From NCBI RefSeq assembly GCF_036226885.1, contig NZ_CP109027.1, positions 124,001 to 188,000 on the forward strand: a stretch of 64,000 nt of DNA, written 5' to 3'. Source of the DNA: Streptomyces sp. NBC_00663 (GTDB lineage: Bacteria; Actinomycetota; Actinomycetes; Streptomycetales; Streptomycetaceae). The position numbers were made by a program, and so were the translations under genes. Position 1 is the stretch's first letter; every line of letters starts with the position of its first letter. Below are positions 15,340-23,980 of this stretch, piece after piece. The notes under the pieces were generated by a model. That model was not told where the DNA came from, did not search any database, and was given only the letters and a program-made list of their open reading frames with translations.

Positions 15340-16992
15340 TCACACGTCCTCGCCGTACTGGATGCGGCGGTACGGCGTGCTGAGCACCTCGCGGGTGATG
15401 CGGACGTCGATGACCGTGGGCCGGGGCTCGCGGACGTACCGCGCCAGTGCGTCGCGCAGCTCCTGCGCCGTGCGGACCGTGGCACCACCACCGCCCAACG
15501 CCTGTGCGACGGCGCCGAGTTCGGGTGTGGAAATGGTGGCCAGGTCCGGGTCGAGGCCCTTGGCCTTCGCCTTGTGGTACTCGGCGCCAAGGCCCTGGTC
15601 GTTCATCACGACGACCAGAAGCGGGACGTCGTAGCGGCACGCCGTCTCGAACTCGGAGAGGTGCATCAGGAAACTCGCGTCGCCCTCCACCACGAACCCG
15701 GGTTTGTTGCCCCGCGCGATCATCTGGCCGAGGGCGATCAGCGGGGCCTGCCCGATGGCGCCGAACATGCCGTAGTTGGAGAGCACGTCCCGTGAGCGCT
15801 GGAAGAGCATGGTGCCGAAGTCGGTCTGGTGTCCGCTGCCGAGGACCAGGCCCATGTCGCCGGGGAGTTCGTGGTCGAGGATCCAGATCGCTTCGCGCGG
15901 GTCGAGCCGGCCGGGCTCCCGCACGTACTCCGGCTGCTGCACCCGCGCGCTCAGATGCTCCTTCACCTGGTCGGTGTGGAAGCCCTCGAGCCGGACGGAG
16001 CGGTCCTGCAGGGCGCGGGTCAGCTCGGCGAGTGCGGTGACGGCGTCGGCCTGGAGGTAGCAGTCGGCCACCTTGCCGTTGCCCATCACCAGGTGCGGGG
16101 CAGTGTCGATCTGGATGTAGTTGGCTTCCGGATAGAGGTAGCCGCTCTCGATCGTGTAGTGGTTCAGGCTGGCGCCCACCGCGATGACGCAGTCGGCCTC
16201 CTGGAGCAGCTCCATCGACAGCTTGTCGCCGAAGAGACCTGACAGACCGACGTGGAAGTCGGTGCGGTCGCACAGCCAGTTCTTCGCCTGGAGCGTGGTG
16301 GCGAGGAGCGCGCCGGTCCGTTCCTGCAGCGCGAGGATCTCCTCGCCCGCGTCGGCTCCGCGCGCGCCCCGGCCGGCGATGATCACCACACGTTTGGCGT
16401 CCTGGATCAGGTCGCAGGCGGCCTCCAGCCTGGCCGGGTCGGGCAGCAGCCGGGTCTTCTCGATCAGGGCGGTTGACGGTGCGAAGTCCTCGTCGTAGTC
16501 GTCGAGTTCGGTGATCTGGACGTCGAACGGCGCGCTGATCATGACCGGCCTGGACTCGGTCCGCGCGAGGTAGAAGGCCCGCCGCACCGCCTCCTGCGCG
16601 TTTTCGGGACGGGTCACCCGGATGAACTCGCACTCGATCGCTGCGGCGAAGCGGCGCTGGTCGAGGTACTGGGTCGCGCCTTCGTCCCCCAGGGCGGTCT
16701 CCCCGCAGAAGGCGACGAGCGGAGTCCGCGCCCGGCTCGCCACGATCATGGACGTGGCCAGCTGCGAGACGCCGGGGCCGCTGGTCGTGGTGACGACACC
16801 GGGCTGTCCCGCGCCGCGGGCCCAGCCGTCGGCCATGCCGAGGCCGGAGCCTTCGTGCCGGACCTCGTACAGCCGGACCCCGCGGTCGGCGAGCGCGGCC
16901 ATCCAGTGCATGTTGGCGTCGCCCATCATGCCGAAGACATCGCTGGTGCCTTCCTTGACGAACGCCTCGGCCAGGGCTTCGTAGACCTTCAC
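15340..16992 (-). CDS. Thiamine-diphosphate-dependent decarboxylase/lyase
   Basis: A 550-residue three-domain ThDP enzyme of the acetolactate-synthase/benzoylformate-decarboxylase superfamily. GTG 16992 has GAAGGAG 9 bases upstream and overlaps the hydratase stop by four bases. The PYR domain has the activating Glu (RHEGSG, Glu47). The central domain holds VVIIAGRGARGADAG. The PP domain has the cofactor motif GDASFLMHLSEFE ending at VMNDQG. A flavin role is not indicated. Possible jobs are non-oxidative decarboxylation of an alpha-keto acid or carboligation. Its place between the hydratase and paralogue C points to intermediates of the same pathway. Its last 64 codons are duplicated at 3583-3777. 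Confidence 0.88.
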   Translation of the reverse strand: MKVYEALAEAFVKEGTSDVFGMMGDANMHWMAALADRGVRLYEVRHEGSGLGMADGWARGAGQPGVVTTTSGPGVSQLATSMIVASRARTPLVAFCGETALGDEGATQYLDQRRFAAAIECEFIRVTRPENAQEAVRRAFYLARTESRPVMISAPFDVQITELDDYDEDFAPSTALIEKTRLLPDPARLEAACDLIQDAKRVVIIAGRGARGADAGEEILALQERTGALLATTLQAKNWLCDRTDFHVGLSGLFGDKLSMELLQEADCVIAVGASLNHYTIESGYLYPEANYIQIDTAPHLVMGNGKVADCYLQADAVTALAELTRALQDRSVRLEGFHTDQVKEHLSARVQQPEYVREPGRLDPREAIWILDHELPGDMGLVLGSGHQTDFGTMLFQRSRDVLSNYGMFGAIGQAPLIALGQMIARGNKPGFVVEGDASFLMHLSEFETACRYDVPLLVVVMNDQGLGAEYHKAKAKGLDPDLATISTPELGAVAQALGGGGATVRTAQELRDALARYVREPRPTVIDVRITREVLSTPYRRIQYGEDV

Positions 16993-18056
16993 TTGCCGGA
17001 CTCCTTCACGTTCGCCGCGGCCGTCGCGCGCGCTTTCAGGACGCCGTCGAGCCGGGAGAAGACCCGCAGCGCGTTGCCTCCGTAGACCGCCTGCCGGTCC
17101 GCATCGGCCATGTCGATGGAGTCGAGGGTGTACTTGGTGTCGTCGAACCGGCGGCCCGTCTGCGGGTCCACGCTGCGGACGGCGCCGATCATCTCCGAGG
17201 CGAACAGGACGTTGCGGACGGGGATGACGTCCAGGAGCAGTTCCATGCCGCGCTGGTGGTACACGCAGGTGTCGAAGTAGACGTTGCCGAGGACCGACTC
17301 CTCCAGCGGCGGCCGGCCGCGATCCTGCATCATGCCCCGGTAGCGGCCCCAGTGGTACGGGACGGCGCCGCCGCCGTGCGGCAGGATCAGCTTCAGCGTG
17401 GGGAAGTCCTGGAACAGCTCGGACTCGCACAGCTGCATGAACGCCGCTGTGTCACCGGCCAGGTAGTGGGCGCAGGTGCCCTGCAGCGCGGGGTTCCGCG
17501 ACATCGCGACGTGCACCATGGCCGGCACGTCGAGCTCGACCATCTTCTCGTACAGCGGGTAGTAGACGCGGTCCGTCAGTGGCGGGGCCTGGTAGTACCC
17601 GTCCGACGGGTCCGGGTTGAGGAGACAGCCGACGAACCCCAACTCCTCTACACAGCGCTCCAGTTCGACGACCGAGTTGCGTACGGAGGCGGCCAGCGCG
17701 TCACCCGGCGACTGCGGAAGCTGGCACACGCCGACGAACCGCTCGGGGAACAGGCGGCACACCCGGGCGATCAGGTCGTTGCTGACCTGGGACCAGTCGA
17801 GGCTGGTGCGCTCGTCACCGTAGTGGTGGGCCATCTTGCCCGCGCCCGGCGAGAAGAGCGTCAGATCGGTGCCGCGCTCGGTCTGCAGCTTCAGCTGGCC
17901 CTGCTCGATGGCGGTGCGTATCTCGTCGTCGGTGATGCTCAGTTCGGCGGGCGAGACCCGTGCGCCCGAGTCCTCGTAGGCCCGGATCTGCTTCTGTCGC
18001 CACTCCCCCAGCGCCGGGGGCGCCGTGGTGAAGTGGCCGTGACTGTCGATGATCAT
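16989..18056 (-). CDS. 4-oxalomesaconate hydratase-like protein, LigJ type (amidohydrolase superfamily)
   Basis: A 355-residue metal-dependent hydratase. The start IIDSHGHFTTAP gives the HxH motif (His6, His8). Long stretches follow LigJ of Sphingobium as I recall it: ERGTDLTLFSPGAGKMAHH, FPERFVGVCQLPQSPG, LPHGGGAVPYHWGRYRG, VYFDTCVYHQ and LFASEMIGAVRSVDP with the catalytic-region Glu. LigJ adds water to 4-oxalomesaconate to give 4-carboxy-4-hydroxy-2-oxoadipate in the protocatechuate-4,5 and gallate routes. The neighbouring aldolase gene fits the next step. Such genes are unexpected in Streptomyces. The stop overlaps the ThDP gene start, implying translational coupling. Confidence 0.85.
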   Translation of the reverse strand: MIIDSHGHFTTAPPALGEWRQKQIRAYEDSGARVSPAELSITDDEIRTAIEQGQLKLQTERGTDLTLFSPGAGKMAHHYGDERTSLDWSQVSNDLIARVCRLFPERFVGVCQLPQSPGDALAASVRNSVVELERCVEELGFVGCLLNPDPSDGYYQAPPLTDRVYYPLYEKMVELDVPAMVHVAMSRNPALQGTCAHYLAGDTAAFMQLCESELFQDFPTLKLILPHGGGAVPYHWGRYRGMMQDRGRPPLEESVLGNVYFDTCVYHQRGMELLLDVIPVRNVLFASEMIGAVRSVDPQTGRRFDDTKYTLDSIDMADADRQAVYGGNALRVFSRLDGVLKARATAAANVKESGK

Positions 18057-18126
18057 GGGTTGCTCCGGAGTTCGTGTTGCGGTCGTCGCGCGTCGCGCGG
18101 TGTACGTCCGCGTCGGGAATGCGTCG

Positions 18127-18987
18127 TCAGTTGCGGCCGGTCAGCTCGCGGGCCTTGTCCAGGCCGGGGTAGGTGCGCACCGGGGCGGACATCAGGAACC
18201 GGTAGCCGTCGTCGAGGACCTGTTTGACGTTGTCGGCGGTCACATGCGGGTGGCCGACGGCGATGCCGCGCGCACCGCAGATGTCGAGGATCCGCCGCTT
18301 GCACTCCAGCACCCGCGGGTGTTCGTACTGGCGGGGAAAGCCGAGTTCCTGACTCATGTCGCCCTCGCCGATGAGGATCAGACCGATCCCCGGCACCTGG
18401 TCGAGGATGTCGGGCAGGTTCTCGATGCCGAGCTGGTCCTCGATCATGAGGCCCACGAGGATCTCCCCGTCCGGGGCCAGCGGCCAGACGTCGGCGCTGG
18501 CGTAGTACTCGATGTTCGAGATGCCCCAGTAGCGCGTCGCCGCGTGCGGGCCGTCACCGCGCAGTCCGGCGGGTTCGTAGCGGGGTGCGTCGGGCAGGCG
18601 CGGGTAGCGGCAGGCGGCTACCGCGTTGCGGGCCTCCTCCACCGTGGAGATGTGCGGCCAGATGATGCCGAACGCGCCGAGATCCAGGGCCTGTTTGGCG
18701 TGCCACTGTGCCTTCTCGGCTCCGTTGGCGGGGATGCGCACCATCGGAGTGACGGCCGGTGCGAGGCTGTCGGCGCCGAAGATCTGACGGCGGCTGAGCA
18801 GGTACTGGAAGCTGTCCCGCAGGGCGTTGATGTCCCAGGGCTTGTGTTCCATCTCGAACACCACCGTGTCGTACGCCGTGGTGGTGAGCTCGACCGCGGA
18901 CGTCGGGTCGGCCGCCGAGAAGGTCGCGAAGACATGCTGTCCCGCGTCCAGCGCGCCGATCACCTTGTTGAGCCTGGACGTTGTCAT
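18127..18987 (-). CDS. HpcH/HpaI-family aldolase
   Basis: A 286-residue class II aldolase of the HpcH/HpaI group. The metal ligands are visible as the Glu of VGLMIEDQLG and the Asp of GEGDMSQELG, with a conserved HKPWD-like N-terminal segment (FEMEHKPWDINAL). ATG 18987 has GAGGAGG 7 bases upstream and overlaps the CoxG-like gene stop by four bases. In context it is the likely enzyme that splits 4-carboxy-4-hydroxy-2-oxoadipate, the product of the LigJ-type hydratase, into pyruvate and oxaloacetate. In Sphingobium the unrelated LigK does that job, so this would be a substitution. A second, distinct HpcH-type aldolase lies at 37233-38003. Confidence 0.87.
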   Translation of the reverse strand: MTTSRLNKVIGALDAGQHVFATFSAADPTSAVELTTTAYDTVVFEMEHKPWDINALRDSFQYLLSRRQIFGADSLAPAVTPMVRIPANGAEKAQWHAKQALDLGAFGIIWPHISTVEEARNAVAACRYPRLPDAPRYEPAGLRGDGPHAATRYWGISNIEYYASADVWPLAPDGEILVGLMIEDQLGIENLPDILDQVPGIGLILIGEGDMSQELGFPRQYEHPRVLECKRRILDICGARGIAVGHPHVTADNVKQVLDDGYRFLMSAPVRTYPGLDKARELTGRN

Positions 18988-19664
18988 CGTCGGCCTCCTC
19001 GACCGAGTGCTTCACCTGATGTGTTCGCGGAGTCGGCCTGCATCGGCGGCTGCGGCTGACGCCTGGAGCGCCGCCCGGACCACCACGCACGGAGCCGGGC
19101 GAGCAGACCGGCCCGACGGGCGGGAGCCGGCCCCGGGGCCTGGCCGGCGGTCTGCGCCGCGTGCGGGCCAGGGGCGGCCCGCGTGACCGGCTCGGCCGGC
19201 GGGGCGCACTTCCGGATCAGCTGCTCGGAGAACTCCTTGGTCATCCGCGAGATCACCGCGCCCGCGCCGGACTCGATCAACTTGGCCAGCTTGCCGTTGA
19301 GTTGGACCTCACCGTCGACCGCGACCACCGAGGTGCCGGGGTTTTCGCCCGCGACGACCCGGAAGGTGGCATGGGCGCTGAAGCGGGTGGCGCCCTGCCC
19401 GTCCTTGCCCCGGGCGGAGAGGCGGCCCTCATGTCCGGGCTCGTCGAGATCCAGCGAGACCCGGGCGCCGAACTTGACGCGGATGCCGCCGAATCTGACG
19501 ACCAGGGTTCCGTCGAAGGAACCGTCGTCGTGCGACGGACCGAGTTCGGCACCCCCGATGCAGGACACGACGTCCTGGGGGCTGGAGACGACTTCCCAGA
19601 CGCGTTGAGGCGGATGGGGTACGGCGATCTCTTCCGTGATCGATAGCAATGCTGTGAACCTCAC
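18984..19664 (-). CDS. CoxG-like SRPBCC protein (carbon monoxide dehydrogenase subunit G family)
   Basis: About 226 residues from a GTG at 19664. Residues 1-150 form the CoxG/SRPBCC domain (ITEEIAVPHPPQRVWEVVSSPQDVVSCIGGAEL, then GTLVVRFGGIRVKFGARVSLD and ISRMTKEFSEQLI). The remainder is a basic, Pro-rich tail. There is no strong ribosome binding site, so the start is approximate; a longer frame upstream has poor codon use. CoxG proteins help membrane attachment or maturation of molybdenum hydroxylases, and SRPBCC folds also bind hydrophobic ligands. No molybdenum hydroxylase is in the window. It overlaps the aldolase gene by four bases. Confidence 0.72.
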   Translation of the reverse strand: MRFTALLSITEEIAVPHPPQRVWEVVSSPQDVVSCIGGAELGPSHDDGSFDGTLVVRFGGIRVKFGARVSLDLDEPGHEGRLSARGKDGQGATRFSAHATFRVVAGENPGTSVVAVDGEVQLNGKLAKLIESGAGAVISRMTKEFSEQLIRKCAPPAEPVTRAAPGPHAAQTAGQAPGPAPARRAGLLARLRAWWSGRRSRRQPQPPMQADSANTSGEALGRGGRR

Positions 19665-19864
19665 TCGGCAGCAGGCGTGACGGCATGCGAAAGGAACGCG
19701 GCAGCGCACGCTGCGTATGGGACGGGGCGCGGGGGGGGGAAGGCACCGGGCACGGCCGGGCGCGCAGGAATGCACCGGGCATGGCTGGGGCGCGGGGAAT
19801 GCACCCGGCCGGGACCCGGGAGCCCGCTCACGCGACGGGCTCTGAAAGCGGTGGTTCGGCCGCG

Positions 19865-20659
19865 TCAGGCGGCTTCCTGTTGCTCGGAGGCGAACAGGCT
19901 CCACAGGTCGTTGTAGAGCTCCGCGAACTCGGGCGTCTCGACGAGGGAACCGATGCTTCGAGGACGCTCGAAGGGCACCTGGATGACACGGCGGATCGTG
20001 CCCGGCCCCCGCGACATGACGATGACCTCGTCGGCCAGGTACAGCGCCTCGTTGAGGTCGTGCGTGACGAAGACGAGCGTCCCGTTCTGCTCCTGCCAGA
20101 TATTGAGCAGTTCCTGCTGGAGGTTGAGGCGGGTGATGGCGTCGAGCGGCCCGAACGGCTCGTCCATCAGCACGATGGACGGGTTGTAGATCAGCGCCCG
20201 CGCGATCGCGCAGCGCTTCTGCATGCCGCCGGACAACTCCCGCGGGAAGTGCTTCTCGAAGCCTGTCAGGCCGACGAGACTGATCCAGTGGGCTATGCGC
20301 TCCTCGCGCTCCTCCTTGGGTACCTTGCGGAACTTGAGCGCCAGACCGATGTTGGCCCGGACACTCAGCCAGGGCAGCAGATGGGACTGCTGAGTCACGT
20401 ACGCCGCGTCGGAGTTGACGGTCGTGACCGGTTCGCCGGCGTAGTGGACCTGCCCCTGGGTGGGGGTGAGCAGTCCTGCGGCCAGGTTGAGGATCGTGCT
20501 CTTCCCGCAGCCGCTGGGGCCGATCACGGCGACGACCTTGCCGCGATCGACTTTCAGCGACACGTCCTCGACGGCCGGTCGGTGCGTGCCGGGGAACTGC
20601 AGGGTGACGTTGTCGAGGCGGAGTGCCTCCGGGTGGGTGGTGCGCTGTGTGGTCGACAT
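19865..20659 (-). CDS. ABC transporter ATPase, NitT/TauT (SsuB/TauB) type
   Basis: A 264-residue cytosolic ATPase. Walker A is GPSGCGKST (about 47-55), the signature is [16 protein letters not shown], Walker B is [12 protein letters not shown], and the switch is [12 protein letters not shown] 20659 has GAGGAGA 6 bases upstream. It is the first gene of the operon, about 200 bases before the CoxG-like gene. It energises the permease and binding protein encoded 13 kb downstream, at the other end of the same transcript. The two TTGTC-N-GACAA sites lie 205 and 312 bases upstream of its start. Confidence 0.92.
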   Translation of the reverse strand: MSTTQRTTHPEALRLDNVTLQFPGTHRPAVEDVSLKVDRGKVVAVIGPSGCGKSTILNLAAGLLTPTQGQVHYAGEPVTTVNSDAAYVTQQSHLLPWLSVRANIGLALKFRKVPKEEREERIAHWISLVGLTGFEKHFPRELSGGMQKRCAIARALIYNPSIVLMDEPFGPLDAITRLNLQQELLNIWQEQNGTLVFVTHDLNEALYLADEVIVMSRGPGTIRRVIQVPFERPRSIGSLVETPEFAELYNDLWSLFASEQQEAA

Positions 20660-20863
20660 GTCTGTCTCCTCGGCCGCCCCTTCTCTTTGACGAAGAGAGG
20701 CGGAGGCCGTGCGCTCGCGTCTGTGGCGGTGATCGTGAGTGGCAGTGCGGTGAACAGGCTCAACTGCGTGGCGATGGTGCGTCCGGCACACGTGAAGAGG
20801 CTTCGTGGCCGGGTTCGGCTCTCTCACTGATTCAACCTCTGACGACACCATTCGCCGCCAGGA

Positions 20864-20874
20864 TTGTCTGACAA
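20864..20874. promoter_or_regulatory. Operator-like palindrome TTGTCTGACAA (proximal)
   Basis: A perfect inverted repeat with 5-bp arms and a 1-bp centre, 205 bases upstream of the operon's first ATG. It fits the FadR/FCD consensus of GT and AC half-sites. With the second copy at 20971 it is the likely target of the GntR protein at 9506-10207. Confidence 0.6.
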
Positions 20875-20970
20875 CCTTCGAAGGGAACGTAACACCGCCC
20901 CAGGGGAGGCACAAGAACTGCGCAGGGAAAACGTCACACTCACAGGAACGCGGCCACCCTAGAGGAATAA

Positions 20971-20981
20971 TTGTCGGACAA
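20971..20981. promoter_or_regulatory. Operator-like palindrome TTGTCGGACAA (distal)
   Basis: Same arms as the site at 20864 with a different centre base. The two centres are 107 bases apart, roughly ten helical turns, which would allow loop formation between two bound dimers. Only these two copies were noticed in the window by eye. Confidence 0.6.
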
Positions 20982-21629
20982 AGACTTCTGGCGTCACATG
21001 CCCGAAGCCGTCAATGGGATGGCGCGGAACGGCAGTTGGCACACAGGGAGGCCCGGGCAGTGGCGAGCCCGCGCACCACGGCCAGTGACTCGTGATCGCA
21101 GGCGACCGCGCTGGGGCACCGGGAAGCAGTCGCTCGTCTGCACGGATGCCGGCTGACGGTTGACCGCTGACTGCCTGCTGGTTGTCCACGGCGAGCGACG
21201 AAGCGCGATCGGAGCACGACGCCAGAGATCCCCAGCCGCGTACCGGCGCACACTGCTGCCGGAGACCGGCATCAGGTCGACGAATGCCGACCCGTAGGCG
21301 TCGTCGATCCACCGCAACCGGGGCGTCGCGGCATCCGGTTCAGCTTCGGCTGCACCGCCGCGTGGGCGTTGCCAAAGACCGGTACCAGCAGCAGCGCGCG
21401 CAGGCGGGAGTGAACGGGGCCGCGCTCCGCTCAGCACGAGGCGCAGGCCGCACTCCGTGAAGACGGCCTGCACCATGGTGGTCGGCTTCGACCAGGGCCT
21501 CGCAACTGAGGCCAACCGCGGGTGGTCCAGGCGCGGTCCGAGGACACGCTCCGGGCCGGGGGAACGGGGTGTGCAGGAGGCCGCGTACCCGCGGTGAACT
21601 CGGCCCGAGAACGGGACAACATCGCTACT
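20982..21629. other. Intergenic stretch, no convincing gene
   Basis: Frames on both strands remain open for up to 170 codons, but none has a ribosome binding site or recognisable protein content. The amino-acid composition (Arg/Pro/Ser-rich) is that of a GC shadow or decayed gene. It separates the 16-kb operon from the LacI gene, which also ends on the minus strand. No terminator hairpin was recognised. Confidence 0.45.
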
Positions 21630-22676
21630 TCACCCCGCGAACGGCACCGAAGAAACGTCGGGCGGCAGGTTGAACGGAGTGACCACCTGGATCGCCGAGG
21701 GGAGGGTCGGGCCGTCGTCCGGCAGGGCCCCGTGAGCCCGCATGACGGTCTGGCAGGCGCGGCGTACGTCCTGGCGCAGATCGTGGTGGAGGACGGCCGA
21801 GAGGCGGCGCTCCCGCAGGAGCCGCGTGTTGTCGTGGTCGAGGTCGTGTGCGACGAAGACCGCACACGACCGGCCGAGGTCGTCGAACGCGTCGAGTGTG
21901 GCGAGGTTGCCGCCGCCCATGGAGTAGACCGCGACGATGTCCTCGTCCTTCTTGAGCGCCTCATGAACCAGGGCGCGCTGGGTGGCGTCCAGGCCGTCGC
22001 TGTCGGTGACCTCGACCAAGGCTCGTCCGGGGTCGGCGACGCGCATGGCGCTGCGGAAGCCCATCTCGCGCTCCTCCTCACCCCTGAACGAACCGCGGCT
22101 GATCGTGGCGAGCACGTTGCCCGGCCGGTTGCCGAGCCACTGCTGGAGGAGGTAGGCGGCGGTGGCGCCCGCCGCGCGGTTGTCGATGCCGATGTACGCC
22201 AGGCGCGGACTGTGCGGCAGGTCGGTCACCAGAGTGACGACGGGGATACCGGCGGCGACCAGTCGCCCGACGGCGGCGGCGATCTCCGGCAGGTCGGGGG
22301 CCTTGAGGATCACGCCTTGCGAACCGCGCTTGGCGATCTTGTCGAGGGTGCCGACCAGCTCCGCCGACGGACAGGTCTCGCGGAAGTGGAAGCGTGAGCG
22401 CACGACGGCGGGATGCAGCGAGGGAAGTTCGGCCTCCAGCGCCTCGCGTACAGCGGTGGAGAACCGCTCCGGCGTCTGCATGACGATGTCGATCATGAAG
22501 GTACGGCCAGCGATCCGAACCTGGGTCTGCTGCCGGTCCAGGTCCTTGATGGCTTCGTACACCTCACGAATGGTGCTCTCCCGCACATTGCCGCGGCGGT
22601 TGAGCACGCGGTCGACCGTGGCGGTGCTCAGCCCTGCCTGACGGGCGATTTCCCTGATCGGATAGGGGTGACGCAT
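21630..22676 (-). CDS. LacI-family transcriptional regulator
   Basis: A 348-residue regulator. The LacI helix-turn-helix is at the very N-terminus (PIREIARQAGLSTATVDRVLNRRGNVRESTI). A periplasmic-binding-protein-like sugar domain follows (GVILKAPDLPEIAAAVGRLVAAGIPVVTLVTDL, YIGIDNRAAGATAAYLL). ATG 22676 is used because it puts the helix-turn-helix in the usual place; the ribosome binding site is weak. It is transcribed divergently from the PhyH gene. The 108-base gap between them holds four phased half-sites (22695-22734), so autoregulation is likely. It is a candidate regulator for the whole 21630-42540 block. Confidence 0.9.
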   Translation of the reverse strand: MRHPYPIREIARQAGLSTATVDRVLNRRGNVRESTIREVYEAIKDLDRQQTQVRIAGRTFMIDIVMQTPERFSTAVREALEAELPSLHPAVVRSRFHFRETCPSAELVGTLDKIAKRGSQGVILKAPDLPEIAAAVGRLVAAGIPVVTLVTDLPHSPRLAYIGIDNRAAGATAAYLLQQWLGNRPGNVLATISRGSFRGEEEREMGFRSAMRVADPGRALVEVTDSDGLDATQRALVHEALKKDEDIVAVYSMGGGNLATLDAFDDLGRSCAVFVAHDLDHDNTRLLRERRLSAVLHHDLRQDVRRACQTVMRAHGALPDDGPTLPSAIQVVTPFNLPPDVSSVPFAG

Positions 22677-22694
22677 GGCTGGCCCCAAAGGATG

Positions 22695-22734
22695 ATGATG
22701 GATTTTTGATTCACTTCTGAGGATTGCTTGATGG
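22695..22734 (-). promoter_or_regulatory. Four phased operator half-sites between lacI-type and PhyH genes
   Basis: Read on the minus strand, two 18-bp elements lie 4 bases apart: CCATCAAGCAATCCTCAG (22734-22717) and GAATCAAAAATCCATCAT (22712-22695). The four 7-base units start every 11 bp on one helix face. The same unit pattern occurs at 30533, 34047 and 41541. The element covers the divergent promoter region of the regulator and the PhyH operon. Confidence 0.65.
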
Positions 22735-22784
22735 ATGCGGGTTCTCAAGACTGGCAGAAAAGCAGGCACTGCGAAAGGACCTGG

Positions 22785-23963
22785 ATGTCCTCCCCAGCGA
22801 CAGCGAAGCGGACATGGCTCACCGAGGCCGACTGTGATCTCGGCGCGCTCCGCTCACTCGTCGAGCAGAAGACCGACCTCGGGGCCTACCCGTCGGCCTC
22901 GGGCGTACAGCAGAACGTGTTGCTCTACGAGAGCGACAGGCTCCGGGCCCTGGCGGACACCGTCGAAGGCTGTCGGCGCGTACAGGCGGAACTGATTCGT
23001 GCACTGCTCGACGGGCCCGGCGTCGTGGTTCTCAAGGGCGCCTTCCCCAACGAGGCGGTCGTGGACGGCGCGTCCGACGCCTTCCACGCGCTGATCGAGG
23101 AGGAGCGCGCGAGCGGCAGGGCCCGCGGCGACCACTTCGCCGAGCCCGGCGCGAACGACCGTGTCTGGAATGCCCTGGACAAGGTGGCCGTACGGACGCC
23201 CGAGGTGTTCGCCGACTATTACGCCAACGACGTCCTGAAACTGGTCTGCGAGGCCTGGCTGGGCCCCGCCTATCAGGTCACCTCACAGGTCAACGTGGTC
23301 AACCCGGGCGGCGCGGCGCAGAGCGTGCACCGCGACTACCACCTCGGTTTCCTCTCCCAGGAGCGCGCCGCCGCCTACCCGGCGCATGTGCACCGCCTCT
23401 CCCCCGTGCTGACGCTGCAAGGCGCGGTGGCCCACTGCGACATGCCCGTCGAGTCCGGACCGACCCTCTACCTGCCGCACTCGCAGAAGTACGAGCCGGG
23501 CTTCCTCGCCTGGCGGCTGCCGCGGTTCGTCGAGTACTTCGACAGCCACCACGTCCAGCTCCCCCTGAACAAGGGCGACGCCGTCTTCTTCAACCCCGCG
23601 CTCTTCCACGCCGCCGGACACAACCGGTCCACCGGCATCCGTCGCATGGCCAACCTGCTCCAGATCTCCTCCGCGTTCGGCCGCGCGATGGAGACCGTCG
23701 ACCGCGAGGCAATGGCGAACGCCCTGTTCCCGGTACTGCTGCGCCGCAAGACCGAAGGCGCTTCGGACGACTGGCTGCGCCGTGTGGTCGCCGCCACAGC
23801 CGAGGGCTACCCGTTCCCCACCGACCTGGACCTCGACCCGCCGGTCGACGGGATGGCTCCGCCCTCCCAGGCCGACACCCTCTGGCAGGCCGTGACCGAG
23901 GAGTGGGCCCCCGAGCGGCTGCGCAAAGAACTGCGGGCGGCAGCCACGCGCCGCCGGAACTGA
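22785..23963 (+). CDS. PhyH-family Fe(II)/2-oxoglutarate dioxygenase
   Basis: A 392-residue phytanoyl-CoA-dioxygenase-like protein. The iron-binding triad is suggested by SVHRDYHLGF (HxD) and the distal His in FHAAGHNRSTGIRR, where the following Arg would bind 2-oxoglutarate. ATG 22785 has AAAGGA five bases upstream; an in-frame ATG 19 codons earlier lies in the operator region and is not used. It heads an operon with a 76-residue protein and two dehydrogenases. In bacterial sugar loci such enzymes can hydroxylate or oxidatively remove substituents. Here it may unmask a cyclitol derivative, which is an inference. Confidence 0.85.
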   Translation: MSSPATAKRTWLTEADCDLGALRSLVEQKTDLGAYPSASGVQQNVLLYESDRLRALADTVEGCRRVQAELIRALLDGPGVVVLKGAFPNEAVVDGASDAFHALIEEERASGRARGDHFAEPGANDRVWNALDKVAVRTPEVFADYYANDVLKLVCEAWLGPAYQVTSQVNVVNPGGAAQSVHRDYHLGFLSQERAAAYPAHVHRLSPVLTLQGAVAHCDMPVESGPTLYLPHSQKYEPGFLAWRLPRFVEYFDSHHVQLPLNKGDAVFFNPALFHAAGHNRSTGIRRMANLLQISSAFGRAMETVDREAMANALFPVLLRRKTEGASDDWLRRVVAATAEGYPFPTDLDLDPPVDGMAPPSQADTLWQAVTEEWAPERLRKELRAAATRRRN

Positions 23964-23980
23964 CAGGAGGCAGAACGTAC

